Below are positions 37,245-43,568 of a DNA stretch of 64,000 bases, one piece after another. Origin of the DNA: Gammaproteobacteria bacterium (GTDB lineage Bacteria; Pseudomonadota; Gammaproteobacteria; JACKNK01); NCBI GenBank assembly GCA_024234955.1, contig JACKNK010000004.1, positions 62,001 through 126,000 on the forward strand. The letters run 5' to 3'. Below the pieces are notes generated by a model that did not search any database, was not told the DNA's origin, and saw only the letters and a list, made by a program, of their open reading frames with translations. Positions within the stretch are counted from its first letter, which is position 1. Each line of letters opens with the position of its first letter. The translations under genes were made by a program, and so were the position numbers.

Positions 37245-37922
37245 TCAAGATGCATAACTAGCGGCCTTGTTCGCTTGCCGCTGAGCCTGTTTGGCTAGTG
37301 TCTGGGCCTGATTTGCAGCCTTCTGAGCCTTACTTGCGCTTTTCTTAGCCGCTTTCTTCTCTGCCTTGGATGATGCCTGAGAAATAGCCGCCTTCGCGGC
37401 ATCTGCCGCTGCCTGGGCCGCTTCGGCCGACGCCGCAGCCTGATCAGCCGCAGCCTGCGCTTCTTCTGCCGCCGTTACGGCAGCCGCTGAGTCCCCTTTC
37501 TTCGCGGCTTTCTTGGCAGCTCGGGCTGCTTTTGCCGCATCGTTCTTGGCGCTCTTGGCGGCTGCCTTCGCAGCCTGAGCCTCAGCTTTTGCCGCAGATG
37601 CGGCGTCCGACGCAGAAGACTCAGCCGAGTCATCCCCAGCGTTGGCATTTCCTGTGTCACCTCCGCCACCAACCACATCGTCAAGCGCCTCAGCAGCGGC
37701 ATCCGCCTTGGCTTGGAGCGCTCCCGCAATCTTGCTCAGATCGGCATCAGCACGCTTTGAAAAGTTCTGCGAGGCTCGTATCTGCGCGCCCGATTCATTC
37801 ATGGCTGTGACCCCGACCAACGCGGCGGCGGTAGTCATAACCAGCCCGATCACGAGCGCCATGCCGTGCTGACGATGCTTCATAGAACCGACGGATTGAA
37901 AATCACGCAAATGAGTGTTCAT
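37245..37922 (-). CDS. PilX-position protein with long Ala/Lys-rich helical tail
   Basis: The 225-residue protein has an N-terminus like PilX: KHRQHGMALVIGLVMTTAAA, then LVGVTAMNESGAQIRASQNF (residues about 15-55). From residue about 60 to the end it is almost only Ala, Lys, Ser, Asp, Glu and Gln, with no Cys, Trp or Pro and a Gly/Asp hinge near 89-105. The pattern (AKAEAQAAKAAAKSAKNDAAK) predicts a very long basic helix or coiled coil in place of the usual PilX globular domain. ATG 37922 was selected for its GAGGAG site 7-8 bp upstream; ATG 37937 and 37883 are possible. It is flanked by pilW and pilE. It may replace PilX, but the function is unknown. Confidence 0.7.
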   Translation of the reverse strand: MNTHLRDFQSVGSMKHRQHGMALVIGLVMTTAAALVGVTAMNESGAQIRASQNFSKRADADLSKIAGALQAKADAAAEALDDVVGGGGDTGNANAGDDSAESSASDAASAAKAEAQAAKAAAKSAKNDAAKAARAAKKAAKKGDSAAAVTAAEEAQAAADQAAASAEAAQAAADAAKAAISQASSKAEKKAAKKSASKAQKAANQAQTLAKQAQRQANKAASYAS

Positions 37923-37944
37923 TTTTACGCTCCTCATAGCAACG

Positions 37945-38709
37945 CTAATGCACTGGTAACGACGACGTTAAAGCCACGGTGAACGAATAACTCTGTCGGA
38001 GACGACCGTCATTCTTCGTCAAGGCAACATCAAGCAAATTATAGACCTGATCCGAGAAATCCCGCGTGATCGCATTTTCACTGCGCAAAATGAAGCCAAC
38101 CTGAATCGCGAGAACATTGCCGGTATTGAGACCAGCTCCCCAGGGAACCCATTGATCAACCGAGGTCAATGCATCCACATCGTTGGTATTAACGCCGTAT
38201 AGAACCCGAATGTGCTCGACCTCTTCCACCAACTCCTGTCCCGCATCGACTGGCGGGTCCGTTTCAGCCCCATCGGATGTACAAAACAGACTGTTTGTCC
38301 CGCTCAAGCCAGTGGCCAAACTAAAGTTGGCGGTTGCGCTCACGGGCGTGACCAGGGAGGGGCTGGTTAGCGCTGCGGCGGTATTGCAGAGAGAAATCGT
38401 GCCGTTCGCCATCTGATATTGGACGTGCACCGAATCCGTCGCGGCATTACCGCTATCCGTACCTCCCAGACCGGTGAGAGACAACGTTGCTCCCCCTGCC
38501 ACATCGACATCTGACGCCGAGAGCCGCGCAGACATGATTTGGGCGATGTAACGCGCACTGTTGTGCATTGCGTTGATCGCCATCTGATATTGGTACGACT
38601 GCTGGTTGGCCTGATAGGCCATCGTCACGATCAACATCAGGAAAACCGAGAGCGCCGATGCAAGCACCAACTCGATTAACGTAAAACCGCGTTGCCTGTT
38701 CAGTCCCAT
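37945..38709 (-). CDS. pilW: Type IV minor pilin PilW-like
   Basis: The 254-residue prepilin-like protein has leader MGLNRQRG|FTLIELVLASALSVFLMLIV and the usual hydrophobic helix. A PilW-type extracellular domain follows, ending in a region comparable to PilW (ISVLYG-like HIRVLYGVNTNDVDAL, VGFILRSENAI). Minor pilins of this kind prime pilus assembly. It is 3 bp after pilV and 22 bp before the PilX-position gene. Confidence 0.85.
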   Translation of the reverse strand: MGLNRQRGFTLIELVLASALSVFLMLIVTMAYQANQQSYQYQMAINAMHNSARYIAQIMSARLSASDVDVAGGATLSLTGLGGTDSGNAATDSVHVQYQMANGTISLCNTAAALTSPSLVTPVSATANFSLATGLSGTNSLFCTSDGAETDPPVDAGQELVEEVEHIRVLYGVNTNDVDALTSVDQWVPWGAGLNTGNVLAIQVGFILRSENAITRDFSDQVYNLLDVALTKNDGRLRQSYSFTVALTSSLPVH

Positions 38710-38712
38710 GAC

Positions 38713-39207
38713 TTATATCGTCGGAATGGTCATGTCAGCCTGCTCCTGCCGAAGCTCCTCGCCTGCCGAACCTCGGTCCCACCAATCGACCGTTATGGTG
38801 TAACTGAGACCGTCACCACTCTCAATGATCCCGCTCCCACTCGGGATTCGGTTCGCGATCATCCTTCGCCAGACCGCAACGTCATAGTTGGCAAGAGCTA
38901 CCGCGCTGCATTCCGTGCTCAAGCAGTCCAGCGGAGAATCGATACTGGAATTGGCGACTGTCGGATTGTCTGCGTAGGATTCGGTTCCACCGGGTATCCC
39001 GGTTGCCGCTTGATTGGCAAGTATTCGATTCACCATGTCAGCCGCCAATATGGTCGCCTGGGTCCGATAGGTCGCATCCTGCGCAAACCTCAACCCCGCC
39101 AACTGCATGTGTGCCAACCCGAGCAAGGCAACTGACAGCACAATCAGTGAGACCAACACCTCGATCAGGGTGAAGCCCGCTTGGGAAAATCGAGGATGCT
39201 TCGTCAT
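38713..39207 (-). CDS. pilV: Type IV minor pilin PilV-like
   Basis: The 164-residue protein has leader MTKHPRFSQAG|FTLIEVLVSLIVLSVALLGL, a good PilV signature, followed by AHMQLAGLRFAQDATYRTQA. ATG 39207 overlaps the stop of the FimT-like gene (ATGA); ATG 39216, three codons upstream, is in frame. It functions with PilW, PilX and FimU-type proteins in the tip-priming complex. Confidence 0.87.
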   Translation of the reverse strand: MTKHPRFSQAGFTLIEVLVSLIVLSVALLGLAHMQLAGLRFAQDATYRTQATILAADMVNRILANQAATGIPGGTESYADNPTVANSSIDSPLDCLSTECSAVALANYDVAVWRRMIANRIPSGSGIIESGDGLSYTITVDWWDRGSAGEELRQEQADMTIPTI

Positions 39208-39821
39208 GGGCTGCAACTCGACAGCGTGATATTTGGATCATCCACTGTGGTCAAGCGGACTCTTCCAACGCCCGATACCACGATTGCTCGCGCCTCGGAA
39301 CCGAAACCGCGACTGTCACACCAAACCACCGTCCCGTTATTGCCGGTAAAGCCATTCGGGTCAAACGATATCCGATTCACCACTGACAAATTCCCTTTTA
39401 GCGTCGAATCGCCCTCCAGCGCAGCCTGAACACGGATCAGTCGGTCATTGTCCACGGCATCAACGACACCATCGCCATCCGCGTCCCAGAACACTACCCA
39501 GCCATCGTGCCAGTTGACAGAAGATGACGTTGTACACACGAGTCCATCGATACTTTTACAGATCGTGACGTCGCAGCCGGTACAGGGAGTTATTCCGCCG
39601 GGCAGATCGGATTCATCGCCGGAAATCGCCAACCCCCTGGCGAGATTGAGGTTAGCAATGTAATCGTTGACCTGTACCGTGCGCCGATTATTAAGGGTGG
39701 TGGACTTCAGCCACGGAATACCTTGGGTAAGCACCAACGCAATCAGCGCGACCACGACCATCAGTTCCACCAAAGTGAAACCGTCGCTCACACGATTTGG
39801 TCGGACTCCGCGCCTCAACAT
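39204..39821 (-). CDS. fimT: Type IV minor pilin FimT/FimU (GspH)-like
   Basis: The 205-residue protein has a prepilin cleavage site in RVSDG|FTLVELMVVVALIALVLTQG and a GspH-type C-terminal domain. Conserved features include NLARGLAISGD, GWVVFWDADGDG and a Gly-rich C-terminus. Four Cys occur in the middle (PCTGCDVTICKS...VCTT). The start is uncertain: ATG 39821 gives a 14-residue leader with a GCAGG site, and ATG 39860 gives 27. It is first in the pilin operon and divergent from thiO, as fimT is in Pseudomonas. It could also be named fimU. Confidence 0.8.
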   Translation of the reverse strand: MLRRGVRPNRVSDGFTLVELMVVVALIALVLTQGIPWLKSTTLNNRRTVQVNDYIANLNLARGLAISGDESDLPGGITPCTGCDVTICKSIDGLVCTTSSSVNWHDGWVVFWDADGDGVVDAVDNDRLIRVQAALEGDSTLKGNLSVVNRISFDPNGFTGNNGTVVWCDSRGFGSEARAIVVSGVGRVRLTTVDDPNITLSSCSP

Positions 39822-39938
39822 CCCAAGCCTGCCTCGCAACAGTGAAAACAACCCAAACATCAAGCCAAGTTCGTGCCATCACAATTTATCCGGCACATCA
39901 GGCATTATCGTCGGTCCCGACAAAACCGCCTTACTGAC

Positions 39939-41027
39939 GTGAACCAAGACCTGCAATACGACGCCATCATTGTCGGTGGCGGCATCATCGGCATGCTTTC
40001 GGCCTTGCACCTGCATGAGGCCGGACGGCGTGTGCTGCTGGTCGAGCGTGGCGCGACCGGACGCGAATCGTCATGGGCCGGTGGCGGAATCTTGTCACCT
40101 TTGTACCCATGGCGTTACCCGGATTCCGTGACGGAGTTGGCAGTATGGGGGCAAGCGCGCTACCCGGAATTCCTTCAGGAACTGCATTCGGGGGGCGGGG
40201 TTGACCCGGAATACCGACCCAGTGGCCTGTTGATTCTCGCCGAGGATGAAATTGAAAAGGCCCTGGTCTGGGCATCCCGTTTTGACGCCACGCTGGAAGC
40301 GACCGACGCCGACGACGCCGGGCGGATCGCACCGGCACTCGCAACGCGCCGCGCCGGGGTATGGCTGCCCCGTGTGGGACAGGCGCGGAATCCACGCTTG
40401 GTGAAAAGCGCCCGGGCCTATCTGGACGCCAGAAATGTCCCAATTCAGGAACACACTGAAGTCCTCGGGTTCCTGACCGAAGCCGGGCATTGTGTCGGAG
40501 TTCAAACCCAGCGTGGCGATTTGCGGGCTACGCAGGTCCTGGTCGCGGGCGGAGCCTGGAGCGGCGCGCTGCTCGCCGATCTGGGGTCCCCCATCCCGAT
40601 CGAACCGGTACGCGGCCAGATGATCCTGTTCCGTGGCGACGCGAACTTCCTCTCCCCGATGGTGCTCGCCGACGACCGCTACGCGATCCCGCGACGCGAT
40701 GGCCGCATCGTCATGGGCAGCACGCTGGAACACGCCGGTTTCGACAAATCGACCACCCACGAGGCACGCGACGACCTTTACGAGGTCGCGACGCGGATGC
40801 TCCCGGGCCTGGCCAAGTTCGAGGTCGAACATCAATGGTCCGGGCTGCGTCCAGGCAAAACCGACAACATCCCCTTGATCAGCGAACACCCGAAGCTCCC
40901 CGGCCTGTTCGTGAACGCCGGGCATTTCCGCAACGGCGTGGTCCTCGCCCTGGCATCGACGCGTCTGATCTCGGATCTCATGTTGGGACGCGAACCGATC
41001 CTCAACCCCGCGCCATATGCGATTTGA
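39939..41027 (+). CDS. thiO: Glycine oxidase ThiO-like FAD-dependent oxidoreductase
   Basis: The 362-residue D-amino-acid-oxidase-fold protein has the dinucleotide motif DAIIVGGGIIGMLSALHLHEAG at its N-terminus. Characteristic DAO blocks follow: GRESSWAGGGILSPLYPW, VLVAGGAWSGALL, PVRGQMILF, and the C-terminal WSGLRPGKTDNIPLIS...GHFRNGVVLA. ThiO makes the glycine imine for the thiazole of thiamine. No other thi gene is in the window. GTG 39939 gives the normal N-terminus; GTG 39873 is further upstream. The position next to fimT parallels Pseudomonas aeruginosa. Confidence 0.88.
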   Translation: MNQDLQYDAIIVGGGIIGMLSALHLHEAGRRVLLVERGATGRESSWAGGGILSPLYPWRYPDSVTELAVWGQARYPEFLQELHSGGGVDPEYRPSGLLILAEDEIEKALVWASRFDATLEATDADDAGRIAPALATRRAGVWLPRVGQARNPRLVKSARAYLDARNVPIQEHTEVLGFLTEAGHCVGVQTQRGDLRATQVLVAGGAWSGALLADLGSPIPIEPVRGQMILFRGDANFLSPMVLADDRYAIPRRDGRIVMGSTLEHAGFDKSTTHEARDDLYEVATRMLPGLAKFEVEHQWSGLRPGKTDNIPLISEHPKLPGLFVNAGHFRNGVVLALASTRLISDLMLGREPILNPAPYAI

Positions 41028-41101
41028 TCGGAATATCCGAAACCGCTGCGACATTAAGGACATAGGCGACGCTCCGGTCGCCTGTGCCTATAATCCCCGC
41101 C

Positions 41102-41536
41102 ATGAGCGACCACCCGCACAACTGGCCGAACAGCACTGACGCGATTCTCGCGGCGTTGCGCGCGCGCGGCATATCTCCGACTCAGCAGCGGGTCGATATT
41201 GCGCGTGCGCTGCTTTCACGTCCGCAGCACCTGTCTGCAGATCAAGTGCTTGCGTTGGTCAATGCGGACCGCAATTCGGTGTCCAAGGCCACCGTGTACA
41301 ACACCCTCGGCCTGTTCGCCGAGCACGGTCTGATCCGCCAGGTCATTGTCGATCCCACCCGTGTGTTCTACGACTCGAACATCGCGCCGCATCATCATCT
41401 TTATCAGATCGATGACGGCTCCCTCTCGGACATCTCGCTGAACAGCGTCAAACTCGACGGCCTGCCGCCGCTGCCGAAAGGCACCGAGATCGACGGTATC
41501 GATGTCATCGTCCGGGTTCGCAAAACCCCAAGCTGA
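41102..41536 (+). CDS. Fur-family regulator lacking cysteines (Irr-like)
   Basis: The 144-residue protein has a winged-helix DNA-binding domain typical of Fur (GISPTQQRVDIARALLSRPQ, then HLSADQVL, and recognition helix SKATVYNTLGLFAEHGLIRQV). The dimerisation part is HHHLYQIDDGSLSDISL. It has no Cys at all, so the structural zinc CxxC pairs of Fur and PerR are missing; this and the histidine triplet resemble Irr. ATG 41102 was chosen; an ATG at 41084 is in frame. It may sense haem/iron or peroxide, but no target is visible nearby. Confidence 0.8.
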   Translation: MSDHPHNWPNSTDAILAALRARGISPTQQRVDIARALLSRPQHLSADQVLALVNADRNSVSKATVYNTLGLFAEHGLIRQVIVDPTRVFYDSNIAPHHHLYQIDDGSLSDISLNSVKLDGLPPLPKGTEIDGIDVIVRVRKTPS

Positions 41537-41560
41537 GATCGTCGAGATTGTTGTTATACT
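41533..41560 (+). promoter_or_regulatory. Candidate promoter of tRNA-Thr
   Basis: CTGAGA (41533-41538), a 16-bp spacer and TATACT (41555-41560) are followed by a G+C-rich discriminator (CCGCGCCCGCCC), typical of stringently controlled stable RNA promoters. The -35 element overlaps the stop of the Fur-type gene. Confidence 0.5.
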
Positions 41561-41601
41561 CCGCGCCCGCCCGGCCTTGGAACGGGTGTAAATCAAGCCG
41601 C

Positions 41602-41677
<76 letters not shown>

Positions 41678-41714
41678 ACTTCTTCCCTTTATATCAATAA
41701 GTTACAAAAAGTCC

Positions 41715-41738
41715 GCCCAGTTTTTGCTGGGCTTTTTT
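41715..41738 (+). terminator. Rho-independent terminator after tRNA-Thr
   Basis: GCCCAG (41715-41720), loop TTTTTG, CTGGGC (41727-41732), then six T. Confidence 0.85.
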
Positions 41739-41740
41739 GT

Positions 41741-41975
41741 GCAAGAAAGCCGCTTTATCCCCGCAAGACCGCGTGCAAGAACGCGCACCAACCATCTGAT
41801 AAATAGGGCAATTCCTACGGACGTTTAATCAGTTGCTCTATCAGTAGGACTACGGCTACAGACTGATTTCGTGCGCGATGCGATGGAGCACGTCCCTCAT
41901 GAACGCCTGAACAGAACATTGGCCTGATTTACAACTCCGTCAGAATTCGCGAAACCTTTCCATCGGTGGTTCGAT
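41741..41975. other. Spacer with degenerate mobile-element traces
   Basis: No intact gene lies here. Bases around 41829-41842 (AATCAGTTGCTCTA) are the reverse complement of 14 bp of the adjacent tRNA-Thr. The next stretch encodes a broken transposase-like peptide (listed separately). Local AT content is higher than in the flanking genes. Confidence 0.4.
41862..41970 (+). pseudogene. Possible remnant of an IS3-type transposase
   Basis: In frame from 41862 the translation is TDFVRDAMEH, then VPHERLNRTLA, a stop, then FTTPSEFAKPFHRW. The first block resembles the 'WSMDFVxDAL' region and the later ones the C-terminal 'YNxERPHxxLGxLTPSEFA' end of IS3-family integrase-type transposases, as if joined by an internal deletion. 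It is short and interrupted, so the call rests on motif resemblance only. Confidence 0.3.
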
Positions 41976-41998
41976 AGCCCGCTGATCGCGGGCTTTTT
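41976..41998 (+). terminator. Terminator-like hairpin with T-run
   Basis: AGCCCGC (41976-41982), loop TGATC, GCGGGCT (41988-41994), then a run of T to 41998. No intact gene precedes it, so it may be left over from the deleted element. Confidence 0.6.
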
Positions 41999-42056
41999 CA
42001 TTTGCGGGATATACTCTCTCGGCATCCGCACGCCGCTTTTGGAATCGCTCTCCGAC

Positions 42057-42563
42057 ATGATGCGCACGCTGCTGTATCGCCTGACCTCCAACCGGCCCTG
42101 TCGATTGATCACGATCGACGAAAAGCCTTACCTCGAACGCTATTTCCTCGCCCGCTTCTGGGGTCTGACCATCTACCTGCACCGCTTCGTCAGCAGCGAT
42201 GACGAACGCGCGGTCCACGACCACCCCTGGTCCTGGTCGGCGGCGCTGATCCTCGCCGGCGGGTATCGCGAGGAACGCCTGAAGCATTTCGACCCGGAAA
42301 CCGGTTGGGCGTCGCAATGGCGTCGCCTGTTCCCCGGGCGCATCAACTGGATCAACACCCGTGCGTTTCATCGCATCACCGCGCCCAAGCCGAACACCTG
42401 GACCTTGTTCATCCACGGCCCCCGGGTGAAGAGCTGGGGCTTCCTGGAAAAAACCGAACGCGGGCTTGAATACCTGCTGCCACAGAAGTGCGTCGGGCAA
42501 CGCAACTGGTGGGAGACCGCACCGCGCGGCGAACTCGCCGGACGCGTGCCCTACGCCCAATGA
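42057..42563 (+). CDS. Cupin-like protein of unknown function, 168 residues
   Basis: The sequence has a cupin-like pattern: RYFLARFWGLTIYLHRFVSS, then DDERAVHDHPWSWSAALILAGGY, then HRITAPKPNTWTLFIHGPR and KSWGFLEK. HDHPW and the later His could be metal ligands. Similar small proteins occur in many bacterial and phage genomes without assigned function. ATG 42057 was taken as the start (ATG 42060 also possible). It overlaps the next gene by 4 bp (ATGA), so the two are coupled. Confidence 0.65.
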   Translation: MMRTLLYRLTSNRPCRLITIDEKPYLERYFLARFWGLTIYLHRFVSSDDERAVHDHPWSWSAALILAGGYREERLKHFDPETGWASQWRRLFPGRINWINTRAFHRITAPKPNTWTLFIHGPRVKSWGFLEKTERGLEYLLPQKCVGQRNWWETAPRGELAGRVPYAQ

Positions 42564-43399
42564 AGACCTCGATTGCAGCCGGCATCGCGCTGCTCCTCTA
42601 CGTCGCGGCCTGTGCGGCAGCCTGGATTGCCTGGGACGGTGCGCGCGCTCATGAACAACAGGCCGGGTTGATCGGCGAGTTTCTGAACCCGACGCACCAA
42701 GCCGACAGAGCCGGTCGCAAACTGCTTGAAGACCTGAGCCTGGGGCTCTACGACGGTTACAGCCGGGACCTCGACGCCCTCAAAAGCATGCGTTATCGGA
42801 AATCCGAGTACGCCAGAACGACGGGATTGGCGACCCTCGCGTTCTTCATCCTGATCGGTGTGATGTTGGTCACGGTCGCGCTCGGTTTCCGTACCCGGAT
42901 CGCGTTTGCCTACGCGGCGCTACTCGCAAGCTTGCCGGCGTTAGTCGTCGGACTGGCCGCTCCGGTACTGATGATCGTCGCGTACCAGGATGTGCCACTG
43001 GTGGGCGAGACCGTGTTCCGCCATCAATCCAAGGGCGTGCTGACCACGCTGACGACCCTGTACGAACACGGCAACTGGATTGTCGCCGCCCTGCTGGCGA
43101 TGTTTTCCGTGATCATCCCGACCCTGAAGACCCTGATCCTCCTCGGGACCGGGGTCGCCCGCTGGCGACATATCGCACTCAGAGGCCTGATCTGGGCCAA
43201 GCACATCGGCAAATGGTCGATGGCCGATGTCTTCGTGGTAGCAATGTTGATGAGCTTCTTCGCCACCGATCAGGCCGCCAACACTTTTGCCGAACTCCAG
43301 GCCGGGCTGTGGTTCTTCACCGGCTACGTGGTGCTGTCGTTGCTCGGCGCGCAACTATTGGCCCACCCGGGCGATTCGCGAATTCCTCCCACCGCGTAG
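42560..43399 (+). CDS. PqiA-like inner-membrane protein
   Basis: The 279-residue membrane protein has an N-terminal helix (IAAGIALLLYVAACAAAWIAW) and four or so further membrane spans. Single-domain PqiA features include VLTTLTTLYEHGNWIVAALLAMFSVIIPTLK and GKWSMADVFVVAMLMSFFAT. PqiA/YebS proteins act with MCE proteins in lipid transport across the envelope, but no pqiB/MCE gene is nearby and the double-domain architecture and cysteine pairs are missing. Its TAG stop is supplied by the GTAG foot of the adjoining palindromic repeat. Confidence 0.75.
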   Translation: MKTSIAAGIALLLYVAACAAAWIAWDGARAHEQQAGLIGEFLNPTHQADRAGRKLLEDLSLGLYDGYSRDLDALKSMRYRKSEYARTTGLATLAFFILIGVMLVTVALGFRTRIAFAYAALLASLPALVVGLAAPVLMIVAYQDVPLVGETVFRHQSKGVLTTLTTLYEHGNWIVAALLAMFSVIIPTLKTLILLGTGVARWRHIALRGLIWAKHIGKWSMADVFVVAMLMSFFATDQAANTFAELQAGLWFFTGYVVLSLLGAQLLAHPGDSRIPPTA

Positions 43400-43470
43400 G
43401 GCGGATACCCGAAGGGGTTCCGCCGGAACGGCGCGGCTTACGGCGGAACCCCTTCGGGTATCCGCCCTAC
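43396..43470. repeat. GTAG-type palindrome (GTAGGGCGGATACCC class)
   Basis: The arm starting GTAGGGCGGATACCCGAAGG (43396) is mirrored by an arm ending CGGGTATCCGCCCTAC (43470) around a short G+C-rich loop. It overlaps the stop codon of the PqiA-like gene. It is a variant of the repeats at 50713, 54129 and 56705. Confidence 0.85.
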
Positions 43471-43482
43471 GATCTGCACGAC

Positions 43483-43527
43483 CCCAACAGGCCCAACAGG
43501 CCCAACAGGCCCAACAGGCCCAACAGG
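43483..43527. repeat. Five tandem copies of a 9-bp unit
   Basis: CCCAACAGG is repeated five times without error (45 bp) between the palindrome and the 3' end of the alpha-2-macroglobulin gene, outside any coding frame. Confidence 0.9.
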
Positions 43528-43568
43528 ATGGGGTCGTCGGACTGAAGGCCGACCCACATGACCCCGGT

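Noticed and set aside
43483..43527. Short regular repeats as a possible CRISPR
   Set aside because: The units are 9 bp, contiguous and without spacers; this is a simple tandem repeat.
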